Positions 9,977-21,206 are shown, counted from the first letter of the stretch. The stretch is DNA of 64,000 nucleotides from Blastomyces gilchristii SLH14081 (GCF_000003855.2 NW_003101680.1:2626729-2690728), one strand, 5' to 3'. Made by a program: numbers and translations. The notes: a model not told the origin generated them from the sequence alone.

Positions 9977-11566
9977 ATGAGTTCAAGAGTACACTTAGTT
10001 AATGTGGAAAAAGATGTTTTCCCAGATACTGTTCCTGAGATTGAAATTCTAAAGAGAAGAAAGAAAGAAGAAATAGAGAAATAACAAGTTTTTAAAATAC
10101 AGAAACTGAAAAAAGTAAGCAAAATTCTTGAAAAACAGTGTCTGAGTGAGAAGAATGAAGAAGTTCTGTTAATTCTTCATACTCAGGCTAGACAACTATA
10201 AGAAGTGATCAAGTTCAAATTTGGAATTTCAATCATAATTCAAAAAACATTGAAATCTTCTAGTACAGTCACTGACTCTTTTTCATCTTCTACTTCTTCA
10301 TCTTCTTCTTCAAATCAGAAGAAAACATATACTTAAGTAACAGAATCTACTGTCTCTAAACCTGCTATTTCAAAACCTGTTCAAAATTATGAGAAAACTG
10401 AGAAGAATATTACTCAGATCTCTGTTCATAGAAAGAAAAAAAAAGAAATGTAAAAAGAGAAGAACTTTCAAATCTTCAGAAATAGAAGACTTATTCTCAA
10501 AGTCTCAAATCAGAAGATCTTGTAAAAAAACAAGCTAAACTCAAATCTCATTTTCAGAATTAGAAAGAAAATTAATCAGCAGTTCTTTTATCAGTTAATA
10601 ACTGATATTGAAGTTTAAAAATCAGTTATAGCTTCAATTGAGTCATCTTTCTTTGAAAATTCTATTATTTTGACTACAATGTCTGAATTCAGTGCAGAAT
10701 TTCTTATTCAGAATAAGAATCTCTGAAAATCAGCAATAGAATCTCTACTGAATACAATAATTCTATCTGATAGAGATGAAAAGTGAGATAAATTCATTCT
10801 TTATAATATTTCAGTTGAAATTTTTAACTGTGAGGAAGAAATGCTACTTCTCAAAAATGAATTAGAGAAATATAATTCTATTCAACTGAGAAAAGAGTCT
10901 GTATAACTTAATTCAATTGAGTTCAGACAGAGTAGAAGAAATGCCTCTGTTCTAGTATATATAAAGATACTTGTATAATCAAGAATCTCTGAAGTAAGAG
11001 TAGCAAATTTGAAAATGAGAGTTTATAAATACAAAGACTCAAGAATCAATCTCAAAGCTCAAACACAGTATTCAAACTGTCAAAGATATTGATACTTTGC
11101 AATCTCTTGTTTCAGAGACTCAAAATGCACATTCTGTGCTAGAGATTATAAAACTAGTGAGTATAAATGTGAAACATGCTCAAAAAGAGATGAAATATGT
11201 TAACATACTCTACTTAAGTGCTTCAATTGTAAAGAAAAACATGCATCTAACTCAAGAAAATGTGTATTTACTCCAAGAACTCAGAAGAACTGAAGAAAAG
11301 ATAAAGCTTAAAGTGAATCTAAAACTGAAGAGAAAAGTGAAGCTAGTAAATCTACAACTGTAAGTGTAAAAAGAAGAAACTCTCAACTATCTAGATCTTC
11401 AAACTTCAATTCTTCAGCTAAATATAAACAGAATTTGAATTCTCAAACATCTGTTAAGATTAGAGCATTGAGAAATAACTCTGATGATAAACTAGATAGA
11501 ATACAAGCAGTTGAGATTCCTGCTTTTTAAAATAGTTATAATCTACTATCTGGTGATAGTGATTAG
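9977..11566 (+). pseudogene. LINE A ORF1 (gag-like, zinc-knuckle protein)
   Basis: The frame starts ATGAGTTCAAGAGTACAC and ends at a TAG (11564-11566) conserved in all copies. It encodes a Lys/Glu-rich N-terminal region, a Ser-rich linker near 10270-10310, and a C-terminal Cys/His-rich region (about 11060-11270). The latter corresponds to the RYEHFAI...CETCSKRDEICQHTLLKC series of CCHC-like knuckles seen in LINE B. Tad-clade ORF1 proteins bind element RNA. The frame is broken by stops and indels, and its length is not a multiple of three. An in-frame TAA at codon 36 is shared by all four copies. Confidence 0.8.
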
Positions 11567-11619
11567 ATTCTACTCTATCTTCACTCTCTTTTAGTATGAA
11601 TGTACAATAAAAATAATAA

Positions 11620-12146
11620 AAAAAGTTTAAAAACTCTTCAAAAATCACATTTATTTAAAACAATGTGAATAGAAACTTAAATTGCATTTATTCTTGTCTT
11701 CAGATTGTATTTGAACAAAAAGTTGACTTTGTACTTCTTCAAGAATCAAACTTTGATACTGAGCAAAACTACATCATTTCTCATTCAAGCTATTACTACT
11801 TTCTTTCTGAAAAATCTGAGATAAAATCAAGAGTAGTGATCTATGAGAGAAAAAAATCAAGATATCAATTTAATCTGAGATTTAATATCATATCTGACTC
11901 TGATATTCTAGTGAGTGATATTATAGATAAAGATAATGAGTTTGATACTATTCAACTTATAAATATCTATAATGAAAAGTCATTGAAAGAAAACAACAAT
12001 ATCTGAACAATTGACAGAGGATTTTTGAATATAACTCCCTTAAAAAACTCTATAATTGTAGAAGACTTCAATACACATCATTTCTGATGAAACTCAGAGT
12101 GCACAAGAGCAGTAAGAACAGATAAACTGGTTGAATGAACTTTTAA
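11620..12146 (+). pseudogene. LINE A ORF2 N-terminus: APE-type endonuclease
   Basis: The open stretch 11665-12006 and its continuation read as the apurinic-like endonuclease of non-LTR elements. DFVLLQES gives the catalytic Glu block, LINIYN follows, and then EDFNTHHF-WNSEC, matching 'GDFNAHH..W'. This nuclease nicks target DNA to prime reverse transcription. The sequence stops abruptly at 12146, where the inverted LINE B begins, so the RT is not contiguous here; it resumes at 28475. Confidence 0.85.
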
Positions 12147-12200
12147 ACTTTTTTTATTGTTTTTATTGTATATTCATACTAAAAGAGAGTAGAGTAGAAT

Positions 12201-13802
12201 CTAATCACTATCATCAGATAGTAGATTATAACTATTCTGAAAAGTAGAAATCTCAACTGCCTGTATTATATGTAGTTTATTATCAGAGTCATTTCTCAAT
12301 TCTCTAATCTTAATAAAAGTTTGAGAATTCAAATTCTGTTTACATTTAGCTGAAGAATTGAAGTTTGAAGATTTAAATAGTTGAGAGTTTCTTTTTTTTA
12401 AGCTTACAGTTGTGAGTTTATTAACTTGACTATTCTCTTCAGTTCTAGATTTGCTTTGAGCTTCATCTTTTCTTCAGTTCTTTTGAGTTCTTGAAGCAAA
12501 CATACATTCTTTTGAGCCAGATACATGTTTTTCTTTGTAATTAGAGCATTTAAGCAGAGTATGTTGACATATTTCATCTCTTTTTGAGCATGTTTCATAT
12601 TTATGCTCACTAGTTTTATGATCTCTGACACAGAATGCATATTTTGAGTCTCTAAAATAGAAGATTGCAAAGTGTTCATATCTTTGACAGTTTAAACACT
12701 GTGTTTGAGCTTTGAGATTCATTCTTGAGTCTTTGTATTCATAAACTCTCATTTTCAAATCTGCTACTCTTACTTCAGAGATCTTTGACTGTTCATGTGT
12801 CTTTATATATACTAGAACAGAGGCATTTCTTCTGCTTTGTCTGAACTCAATTGAATTTAGCTATACAGACTCTTTTCTCAGTTGAATAGAGTTGTATTCT
12901 TCTAATTCATTTTTGAGAAGTAGCATTTCTTCTTCACAGTCAAAAATTTCAACTGAAATATTATAAAGAATGAATTTGTCTCACTTTTCATCTCTCTCAG
13001 ATAGAATTATTGTGTTTAACAAAGATTCTACTGCTGATTTTCAGAGATTCTTATTCTGAATAAGGAATTCTGCACTGAATTCAGACATTGTAGTCAGAAT
13101 AATAGAGTTTTTAAACAAGAATGACTCAATTGAAGCTATAACTGATTTTTGAACTTTAATATCAGTTATTAACTGAGAAAAGAACTGCTGATTAATTTCA
13201 TTTCTGATTCTGAAAATGAGATTTGAGTTTAGCTTGTTTCTTTGCAAGATATTCTGATTTGAGACTTTGAGAATAAGTCTTCTATTTCTGAAGATTTAGA
13301 AGTTTTTCTTCTTTTGCATTTTTTTCTTCACTTTTCTATGAATAGAAGTATGAGCATTATTCTTCTCAGTTTTCTCAGGATTTTGAGCATGTTTTAAGAT
13401 AGCAGATTTAGAGACAGCAGATTCAGCTGCTTGAGCATATGTTTTCTTCTGATTCAAAGAAGAAGAAGAAGTAGAAAAAGAGAAAGAAGAGCAAGATAAG
13501 AAGTCAGTGATTATACTAGAAATTTTCAATGTTTTTTGAACTGTGTTTGAAATTCCAAGTTTGAACTTGATCATCTTCTGTAGTTGTCTAGTCTGAGTAT
13601 GAAGAATTAATAGAACTTCTTCATTCATCTCACTCAGATACTGTTTTTCAAGAATCTTGCTTGCTTTTTCAAGTTTCTGCATTTCAAGAAGTTGTTATTT
13701 CTCTATTTATTCTTTCTTTCTTCTCTTCAGAATTTCAATCTCAGGAATAGCATTTGAGAAAGCATCTTTTTTTACATCAACTGAGTGTATTTTTGAACTT
13801 AT
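12201..13802 (-). pseudogene. LINE B ORF1
   Basis: This gives the best-preserved ORF1 reading in the window, although its ATG is now ATA (13800-13802). Segments 13296-13682 and 12474-12758 carry the coiled, charged N-terminal part and the knuckle region. Knuckle-like series include CLNCQRYEHFAIFYF, YAFCVRDHKTSEHKYETC and CQHTLLKCSNYKEKH, with several Cys now Tyr as expected from G-to-A change. The gene ends at the conserved stop (12201-12203). Confidence 0.8.
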
Positions 13803-14547
13803 TGTTCTCACTTAATGAAAAGTTAATCAGACTGTTTCAATTGAGATATATATTAAACTCTTTTGAAAAGTTGATCAGACTGTTTCAATTAAGAGATTTC
13901 TAAGTCTGTTTTCAATTGAAAAGTTGGTTAGACTGTTTCAAAAGAAGAATAAAAGACTTTTATATATAAAACACCTGATTTTTTTCACACTAGTTCAGTA
14001 ACTAGGTTAGATTTTTGAAGAGAATCTAATAAACTAAAATTGATTTTTAAGATAAATCAATAAAATCTTTACAATCTCTTTCTTGAGATATAGTGAGGAA
14101 AAGTATAATATCAATTGATATAAATCAGATAATATGACAGTTTTTAAGAGAAAAACTGATAAAAAATAAATCAATTTTTTACAGAGAAATTAATTAAAAC
14201 TATTCAATTTTATTCTATATCATCTAATTCTTCTCACACAACAAGTGTGCAACTCAAATCAGTTAATAAAGAGTGTAAAAAAGAATTAAGTCTTAATAAA
14301 AGCTCTTCAGTCACTGAAAAAGTAATTCTTACTTAAAAGAATATGAAATTATGATAGAAAACAGCTCTGTTTTTAATTCTTTGTAAGAATATTGTATAAA
14401 ATTCAGAGAAAAACATCTTACTTTTTCAAGAGAAGTAAAAAGCTATTTCTAAGATCTTTTTTTTTGCATTAACTGCTGCAGAAGAATGAGATAGAAACTG
14501 CTAAGATATGCACTACTATATACTCTCTATCAAGACTTTTTCTCTTC
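13803..14547 (-). other. LINE B 5' UTR, ORF1-proximal part
   Basis: AT-rich 5' UTR sequence collinear with 9220-9976 in LINE A. It includes several 'GAAACAGTCTGATCAACTTTTC'-type short tandem units just upstream of ORF1 (three visible on the minus strand near 13820-13940). The G1-a chromovirus is inserted at its outer end, duplicating TCTTC at 14543-14547. Confidence 0.75.
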
Positions 14548-14806
14548 TGTAAGAATAAGTGCTCACAGGAGATTATTCGGGTGTTTGCAGCTTGATGTGA
14601 TATGTACTGTTAACTATTAGAAGTGTTCACAGTAGAAAGATAAAATGTAGAGGTCAAAATGTATAATAGCATTCAAGCTGAGTTGTGAATAGTATTCACG
14701 AACTTCAGTCTATATAGTTGTGTATAGCCAAGGGCCGCTAGCCCTATTGATTACACAAGAGATAGAAATAGAGGTAAAGAATCTGCAAGAAGTGAGATTT
14801 CTTACA
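14548..14806 (-). repeat. G1-a 3' LTR
   Basis: 259 bp, TGTAAGAA...TTCTTACA with perfect 8-bp inverted ends. Against its partner at 27310-27567 I count 19 transitions, no transversion and one 1-base indel by eye. Confidence 0.92.
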
Positions 14807-15621
14807 TATCTTCTTCTCTCTAAGACTTCATCTGTGAAGCCTTTCACTGAGTGACTTCATAGTCAGCTCAGCACTGCAGTGATACTCACTAAAAATCCTT
14901 CACATCTATAAAAAACCTCAGTGAGGAAAAATCCCTTGTTACTATGAAGAGAAAAGAGTCTGTCACTCAGTTTCTTGTTCTGTGAGGTTCTTTATAATCT
15001 ACAGATTCTTCTCTGACTATCATATAGATTCATCTCATATCTTTCATACAGAAGAGTTCTGATTGACTCTTAATCATTTTCACAAGGTTCTTGTATGATC
15101 ATCACATAGATTCATCTCACAGATGAATCACTCTCTGTGAGATCATCTTCATTAAAGAGAAACATTTACAAGTTAATCTTTCATTCATTCTCACAAATCA
15201 TTGCTCTTTAACACTGTAGAATTGTGAGGAATTTTTCATTCTTTCATCAACTCTGTAGAATTGTAGAATCAAGATATTCACAGTCTGTAATCACTCTTTG
15301 TAGTTATATAGAAAGATTCAGACCTGTGATTCATAATCACTCTTATTTACTAGAGTGATCTGACTGTTCTGCAGAATCACTCACAGTGTAAGCAAACCTC
15401 TCTAGAGTAGTATAAATATCTCAGATCTGTTCACAGAATCTCATCTTCTTTTTCCTTTTTCTGTAACAGCTCTCATTCTCATAAACTGTGAGTATTCTCA
15501 TTCATTCACAAAGTATTTTCACTCAGATGACAGAGAGAGAGTGTTTCTGACAGTGTCTGTATATTGATTCAAGAACTTCTCAAGAATAAAAATTTTTTCA
15601 ATTTCAATCTCTTCACAAACA

Positions 15622-16413
15622 ATGTCTGATCACTGTTAAGCTTCTTGTGAGCATTTCCATGACTTCTCTGATCACTTTTTATCAGCTGGTGAAGCAGAGA
15701 TGCTGCTGTCCACAACTGTGTCTTCACTCTTCTCAGTCTTATCACTGCACCTGATCTTCAGGTCAGTGATCAATCCCCTGTCTTCTTCAGACCAGCTTCT
15801 GACTCTAAGCAGTGCAGTCTCTCTCTTTGCTGTAAGTCTTCTCACAAGTAATTTCTTACAGATTCTAGCTGACAGTTCTTATGAAGCTCTCAGTGTTGTC
15901 AGTGTCTTCTGCAGTTCTGCAGGCCTATAACCATTCCTCTCCTGCTCACACAATCTCTGACCAGGTATATGCAAATATGCCTAGGTTCTCTACCAATGGT
16001 CCTCGCGCTGTGGCGCATTTTCACAATCTCATTGTCAATGAGAGATGGATTCCCAGATACTCACAAAATCTGAGTAATCAAGGCAATGTGAATGTCATGA
16101 ATTTGTGACAGAAGTTGACCTGAACAGATGAGCTCTCTCTTCATATTCTCATTGTTTCCAGGCTGAATACTTCAGCACAACTGAGAGAGTAGACACAGTT
16201 TCATGAGAGATATCTGATCACACACACAGATGACCAGTCTTCAAGATTCTGTCACAACTGTGTGTGCTCTGATGTTCAGCTTCTCTGAAGTCTGTGCATT
16301 TCTGATAATCTTCACATCAAATGCAATAATTGTCTGTACTATGAGTATAATACTCTCTGCTTCTTTGAAGAGGAAAATTGATAGTTGTGAGGAAGTTGAG
16401 TGTCACAGATATT
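15622..16413 (+). pseudogene. antisense Cys-rich ORF in the G1-a 3' region
   Basis: This ORF lies on the strand opposite to gag-pol, between pol and the 3' LTR. It starts ATGTCTGATCACTG (15622) with a TAA at a Gln-like codon. It continues as a Ser/Leu-rich segment (15700-15930), then in a second frame (15881 onward) YANMPRFSTNGPRAVAHF and HNLIVNERWIPRYSQ. It ends in a Cys-rich tail: RFCHNCVCSD, CISDNLHIKCNNCLYYEY, TLCFF. The C-N-C...C-F spacing recalls fungal DUF3716 (CxNC...C), but this is only a resemblance. G1-b carries the same ORF. The frame change near 15900 could be an indel or an intron. Function unknown. Confidence 0.55.
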
Positions 16414-16539
16414 AATAATATGAATATGAGTTTTCTTTATTTTTTCTTTATTAGTCTCTAAATTGCATTCACAGCTCTGTTTATTTTCTTGTTTTTTAGC
16501 TTTAATAAGAATATGTTTTCTTCTTCTCTTATGTATACT

Positions 16540-16547
16540 GCAGACTG
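16540..16547. repeat. hAT target-site duplication, left
   Basis: GCAGACTG, repeated at 22312-22319. The uninterrupted site is present once in G1-b at 47577-47584 (as CAGTCTGC). Confidence 0.92.
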
Positions 16548-16906
16548 TAGACTGGCCGGCGGGACCATGAATTTCACATTTAGTCCCATTTGGTCTGGTC
16601 CCATACATTTCTTGGCGTGAGTCCCACCAGGACCAAGCCTCAAAAAAATCTGAAAATGGACCATTTCTGAGAGAAATGGCGTGAAAAATGACCAGATTTA
16701 ATTCAAGAACAGTGAAATGGGAGTAATTTCTCAGAATAAACTGTGAAAGATGATCATTCTTTCAAAATCAGAATGAGACTGGGACTGAAGGTCAAAATCA
16801 GTCCCATTCAGTTCATTCAGTGATTGCTTATATAATCAGAATTTGGTAATGATTATTGATAACACTCATGAAACAACTAAATACATTCTTGTGCAAGTTT
16901 ATTCTT
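16548..16906. other. hAT left subterminal region
   Basis: Non-coding. It holds the terminal inverted repeat, repeated GTCCCA/GGTCCTGG-like words (16582-16640, 16771-16800) typical of transposase binding regions, and one copy of the intron-type motif (16846-16866). The open frames 16339-16664 on the minus strand cross the element boundary and are not genes. Confidence 0.7.
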
Positions 16907-19281
16907 CACTTTCTCATGAAAACTACACTTCTCTGATATACTGTGATCAGAGTATTAAACTGTCTGATAATTCCATGTTTTACAATCATGAGTTTCTTGA
17001 TTGTTTCTCCTTGTAATTGTCCCCAGCAATAGTGATAAATATCTCAACTTGAGTTGAACTTTCACTTCATTCTCACCTCTGTCAATGGAATTGCCAGAAT
17101 ATCACATGTCATCAGTGCAACAGTTGAATATATACTCTCAACAATTTTTCATAACTCTAGAATTGATTTGGCGTGTAAATTTGTCAGATCATCTTGAAGA
17201 TAACAGTCAAATTCAGTTTTACAAGCATGTAGTTTTGCCTGATTTTCAGTTGCAATCAATGTATGTAAGTCCTGTTTCAAAGTTAGTATTATAGTTCTAT
17301 GAGATATGAAGCATTATCAAAGATTGTTACTTACTAGGGAATTGTATTCCACTGTCTTCACATCTCAAACATCTGCTCATTTGAATCTCTGATAGTTGAC
17401 ATTGTAGTAGTCTCAGGCTAATTTGACATATGAGTCTCATTCCTCCTCTGTCCAATCTTGAGAAGTGTAGGTATTAACTTGATGAGAGGGATCTAGTAGA
17501 GCTGCTACAGCATAGTACTCTGTAAAAGATTGTTCAGTTTTGCTGTAGTAATATGCCAGTTTATTCCTTACAGCAATAATAGCCTGTGCTATAGCATCAT
17601 CCCAGACTGAATTTCTTTTTAAGTGATTCAACTGCTTCTCAAGATGAGTAAATAAACTGTTATACACTCACCAGACTGACTGCAGCATTGGTGTACAAGT
17701 GATTGAGACTGTCTTTGTTATCTTATAAAACTGAAACAGTAAATCAATCACATATTTCAACTGAGTTCACTTCATATCAGAAAGTTTCAATATCTGAATC
17801 TTTTTCCAATCAGAGTGTTGCACTCAATGATCAATTGTCTGATGCAATCAAAGAGTCTGAACAGTCATCTCATATGTTGAACTCCATCATGTTCTAACAT
17901 CCTGTATCATATTCAGTGATGTGACTGATTTATTTGTTTGTTGAATATCATGAAATCATTGTTATTGTTTAGAAGAGGTACAAATCGCATTAGCAATGTT
18001 TCAAATCTATGATATTTAAATTATTAGTCAATCTATTCAAAATTAACAGTAGTGTTATCAAAAAGCATTATCAAAAAGCAATATTAAAAAGTGTTATCAA
18101 AAAACATTATCTTTTGCAAAGTGAATGTAAAAGTTACTTGAGTAATCACTTTCATCTCATTCTCATCCCAAGAACCAGTCATCTCATTATTCTTTGCCTC
18201 AATGTTAAGATTCTTTATCAGTGTTTGCATCACAAGTTGAACCACATGAGCAATGCAGGAAATATGACCTTATTTATCATTTCAGGAATGCAAAGCCAAT
18301 TTTTGCTCCAAGCTCTTCATCATAGTGTAGTTATTCACAGCATTGTCAGTTGTAATTGTAAGAAGACTGGGACTAATATCTCAATAGTCATTTTTAATCA
18401 CAGTCATTAATACCTCTGCCATATAATCCCCAGTATGACTACTGATCAATGATTCAAATTCAATTAATGTCTCTTGATAAGTCCAGTTCTCATCAATGTA
18501 ATAACATGTAACTCTTATAAATGCAAGATTGTTTGTACTAGTTCATGCATTCACAGTGAGAGACACTCTTCAATGATTCTTCAACTCTGATTCTAGATGT
18601 TGTATATTGACTTTGTAGTGTGTCTCAAGGTTGAACTGAAGACAGAATCAATGTGGAATATGAAGATTTGAATTAAGCATTTGAAGAAGTGTTCAGAATT
18701 CGGGGTTTTCAATTGATTGAAGAGGAAGATTCAGAGATATACACATGCAAAGTAATTGTTCACAGAAGTTATCAGATGAGAGTTATGAAATCAGAGTACT
18801 GATACATGATCATTTTCACATGATTTCCTTCAAATTAGAAAGTTAGTATTATCAAAAATCATTACCTGATAGAGCAACTTACCAGCTCAGTAGTAATTTT
18901 CTGATTATTTTTCTTTTGTTGTCTGCATTCTGATAACTTCAGATGTCAGAAAATTCCTCCAGGGCCATGACCAGTTCATGATAAATGTTTCTGAATGAAG
19001 TTGCAGTGATTGCAGCAGAGAGATGACTCTCTGATAATCTGCAATACAACCTGTTGATAATTATTCCATAGTTCATCTCAATGTTTGTGTTGAGTTTTTC
19101 ATAAATTTCATGACCTGGAATCAGATGTGAAGAATGAAGTGATCATTCATCATGATTGAAAGAGAGCATTCTGTGTTGAATTGTAAACAATATAGACTTT
19201 ATAATTCACAGTGATTTCTTGAAGAGTTTGTGAATCTTCAGTAGAAGTAAAAGAAGTGAAAGAAGTGAATTCAGAAGACAT
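16907..19281 (-). pseudogene. hAT family transposase
   Basis: Starts MSSEFTSFTSFTSTEDSQTL (ATG at 19279-19281). A BED-type finger follows (LCCNHCNFIQKHL...HLKLSEC, about 18930-19020). The RNase H-like core has VSLTVNAWTSTNNLAFIRVT (near 18550; the usual catalytic Asp before A/IWTS reads Asn), HTGDYMAEV, ITTDNAVNNYTMM (second Asp, near 18345) and ISCIAHVVQLVMQTL. Then come YNSLFTHLEKQL, YYAVAALLDPSHQVN (17437-17667) and the C-terminal dimerisation block (EFDCYLQDD, ILAIPLT, FNSS-DIYHY, QGETIKKLMIVKH), ending at the TGA at 16907-16909. Three introns are apparent: about 17270-17333, 18032-18132 and around 18800-18895. It is inactivated by several TGA/TAG codons at Trp/Gln sites. Confidence 0.9.
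18051..18111 (-). repeat. tandem copies of the hAT intron motif
   Basis: On the minus strand, three or four copies of the 'TTTTTGATAAYRCT' word follow one another inside a transposase intron (5' site near 18132, 3' site GAATAG near 18032). Single copies occur at 17311-17330, 18846-18865, 20100-20120 and 21431-21451, in introns of three genes. Each of these is in the sense orientation of its gene. Confidence 0.75.
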
Positions 19282-19790
19282 GATAATAATTTGAGAAAGA
19301 TGATAATTTATTTTCAATAACTGATCACTGATGTGTGTAAGAAGAATTAATATAAGAGAAAATAATCTTGTTTCTTAGCTTAGTTATAATTTTAGTACTA
19401 ACTCAGATTGAATATCATTGATGTATAAAAGTAAACAAATAATCTTGATTAATCTCTATCATATTTCTTGAAATATATTAATATTGTAAAAGAGAGTGTT
19501 ATCAAATTGTATTATCAGATGATATCATTAAAAATATATTAATATTGTGAATATCAATGTTGAAAAAATGTTGATACTTATACATTATAGTGATTTGTGA
19601 ATCATGATAGTTAAATATATATATATATATATATCATTCCTGACTTGATTACAACTTGTACAATAATTTTTGAAAACTCAAAATCAATTTTAATTATTAA
19701 TAATTAAAAACTTAAACTTACAACTAACTAATATAAAAAGAAAAAAATCTACTTCTTCTCTTTCTCATTCTTCTTATCATTCTTCATAAT
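19282..19790. other. hAT spacer between transposase and second gene
   Basis: AT-rich and without recognisable coding sequence. It contains a (TA)n run at 19613-19635 and pyrimidine-rich sequence (19745-19790), and is likely to include the transposase promoter and the 3' UTR of the second gene. Confidence 0.5.
19613..19635. repeat. (TA)n microsatellite
   Basis: An uninterrupted TA run of about 11 units in the hAT spacer. Confidence 0.9.
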
Positions 19791-20562
19791 TCACTTCTCA
19801 TTCTTCTTCTCCTCCTTCTCCTTCTCATCTGAGATGATAACCATCTCAAAATCTCTCTTCACTGCCTTCTCAGGGGAGGGTTCTCACTGCTCTCCCCCAG
19901 CCAGGTCAACCTGCACCTCAAAATCCCACATTTTCTGGTCTGCTGCCTCAGGTTCCACTCCAGCGGCAAGCAGATTGACATGCCCAGAGAGCAGAACTGC
20001 CTTCTCAATGTCCTGGATCATGGAGTGCATTCAAGACCTGAACAAGACCTCAATCCCCTCCTTCTCTGCCAGCTCCTGCTAATCAATTAGAGAACAGAAG
20101 CATTATCAAAAATTGTTATCTCTCAATAAGTAAAAAACTTACCAGTTTTGACTTCTTTATCTCTCACTTCAACACTCTCTCAATCTCCTTCTGTCACTGC
20201 TTATTTATAGTAATACTCTTCTTCTCTCTCTCTCTCTTCATCTTGGACTCAAATCATTCTCAGAACTTCTCCTGATCTCATCACTACTGCATGAGACTCT
20301 TCACTGTCTTCTTCTTCAATCTCTCATGAGCAGTGCCATTCACATTATTTCTATACTTAGTTCAGTCTAAATCTATCAGAAGTGTTACTTAAAATCATTA
20401 TCATTCTACTTTCTTACAGAGCCTCTTCAAGGCATCATAATGTGTCTTGTGATCTGTCTCCTCTTGCTTGAACATCTTCTTCTTCTCTCTCTCCAATCTG
20501 TGACAGTGCTCACGCGCCTTGGTGGTCCACAGGACTGCAGAATATTTGAAGGGGAATGACAT
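19791..20562 (-). pseudogene. unrecognised charged protein of the hAT element (gene 2)
   Basis: I do not recognise this family. A three-exon model fits: exon 1 20418-20562 (starts MSFPFKYSAVLWTTKAREH), intron 20367-20417 (GTAAG...TTTAG), exon 2 20143-20366, intron 20079-20142 (GTAAGT...GATTAG), exon 3 19791-20078. The total is 657 nt, so 219 codons including the last. Exon 2 is Lys/Arg/Glu-rich and Trp-rich, likely helical (HERLKKKTVKSLMQ, then KMKREREKKSITINKQ). Exon 3 has a hydrophobic segment (IQDIEKAVLLSGHVNLLAAG) and an acidic/Lys tail. Stops in exons 2 and 3 all fall where TGG is plausible. It is divergent from the H3-like gene, with a GAT repeat between them. Confidence 0.6.
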
Positions 20563-20616
20563 GATTGGTTTCAGTGAGCGTTGAAGAGAGGTGAAGGCAG
20601 AAGAGGCAGCCAGAAA

Positions 20617-20626
20617 TGATATGATA

Positions 20627-20658
<32 letters not shown>

Positions 20659-20736
20659 AATGATGATAATGATGATGATGATAGTGATGATGTTGATGAT
20701 GGTGATGGTGATGATGATGATGATGATGAAAGAGAA
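20617..20736. repeat. (GAT)n microsatellite
   Basis: About 120 bp of imperfect GAT/AAT/GGT trinucleotides lie immediately upstream of gene 2 and in the divergent interval toward the H3-like gene. The minus-strand poly-His frame over it is a by-product of the repeat. Confidence 0.95.
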
Positions 20737-21206
20737 AGTGCATTGAAATATATTACTGACTTATCAAATATAAAGAGATAAAGAAAATATTAACAGCTTT
20801 CAGAGATATATGAAAACAGCTACAGTGTTGCATAGCAACATCATCTTCATTCAATACATGCAGTGTTGATATTCTTTGTATACAGTTATCATATAATCTA
20901 TATCAGAGATACATGCAGAAAACAGATCTTTGTTGCTAGAGAGAATGATTGCAGTGATTCTCTATTTTCATATTATAAAGATAAGTTATTCTCATTTCTT
21001 TCTTCTCTCTTTTCTCTTCTTCTTCAATCCACCACTAAGTTCAAGCTGGTATGAAAACTATTAAAACACTCTTAGAAATTCTCAAATTGAAGAGTATAGA
21101 CTAATCAAATTTTAAATGCAGAAGAATTAAATTACATTCAATATTACTAATTATTCATTCTCTCTCAATAAAACCACAGTTGCATCTTCTTCCCCCCTCT
21201 CAAATG

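Noticed and set aside
9977..12146. Reassigned genetic code (TGA read as Trp) or mitochondrial origin
   Set aside because: TGA does sit at Trp sites, but TAA and TAG also interrupt the same genes at Gln sites, and catalytic Asp/Gly/Cys codons show the same G-to-A or C-to-T change. Decay of nuclear repeats explains all of it.
15832..15861. 30-nt intron (GTAAGT...TTACAG) in the antisense ORF of G1
   Set aside because: The reading frame continues through it in both G1 copies and the length is a multiple of three and too short for a typical intron.
16339..16664. Two minus-strand ORFs around 16339-16664
   Set aside because: Both cross the hAT left boundary at 16548, joining unrelated G1 and hAT sequence.
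20510..20743. Poly-histidine protein on the minus strand
   Set aside because: The His run is one frame of a GAT microsatellite; the real gene here starts at 20562 in another frame.
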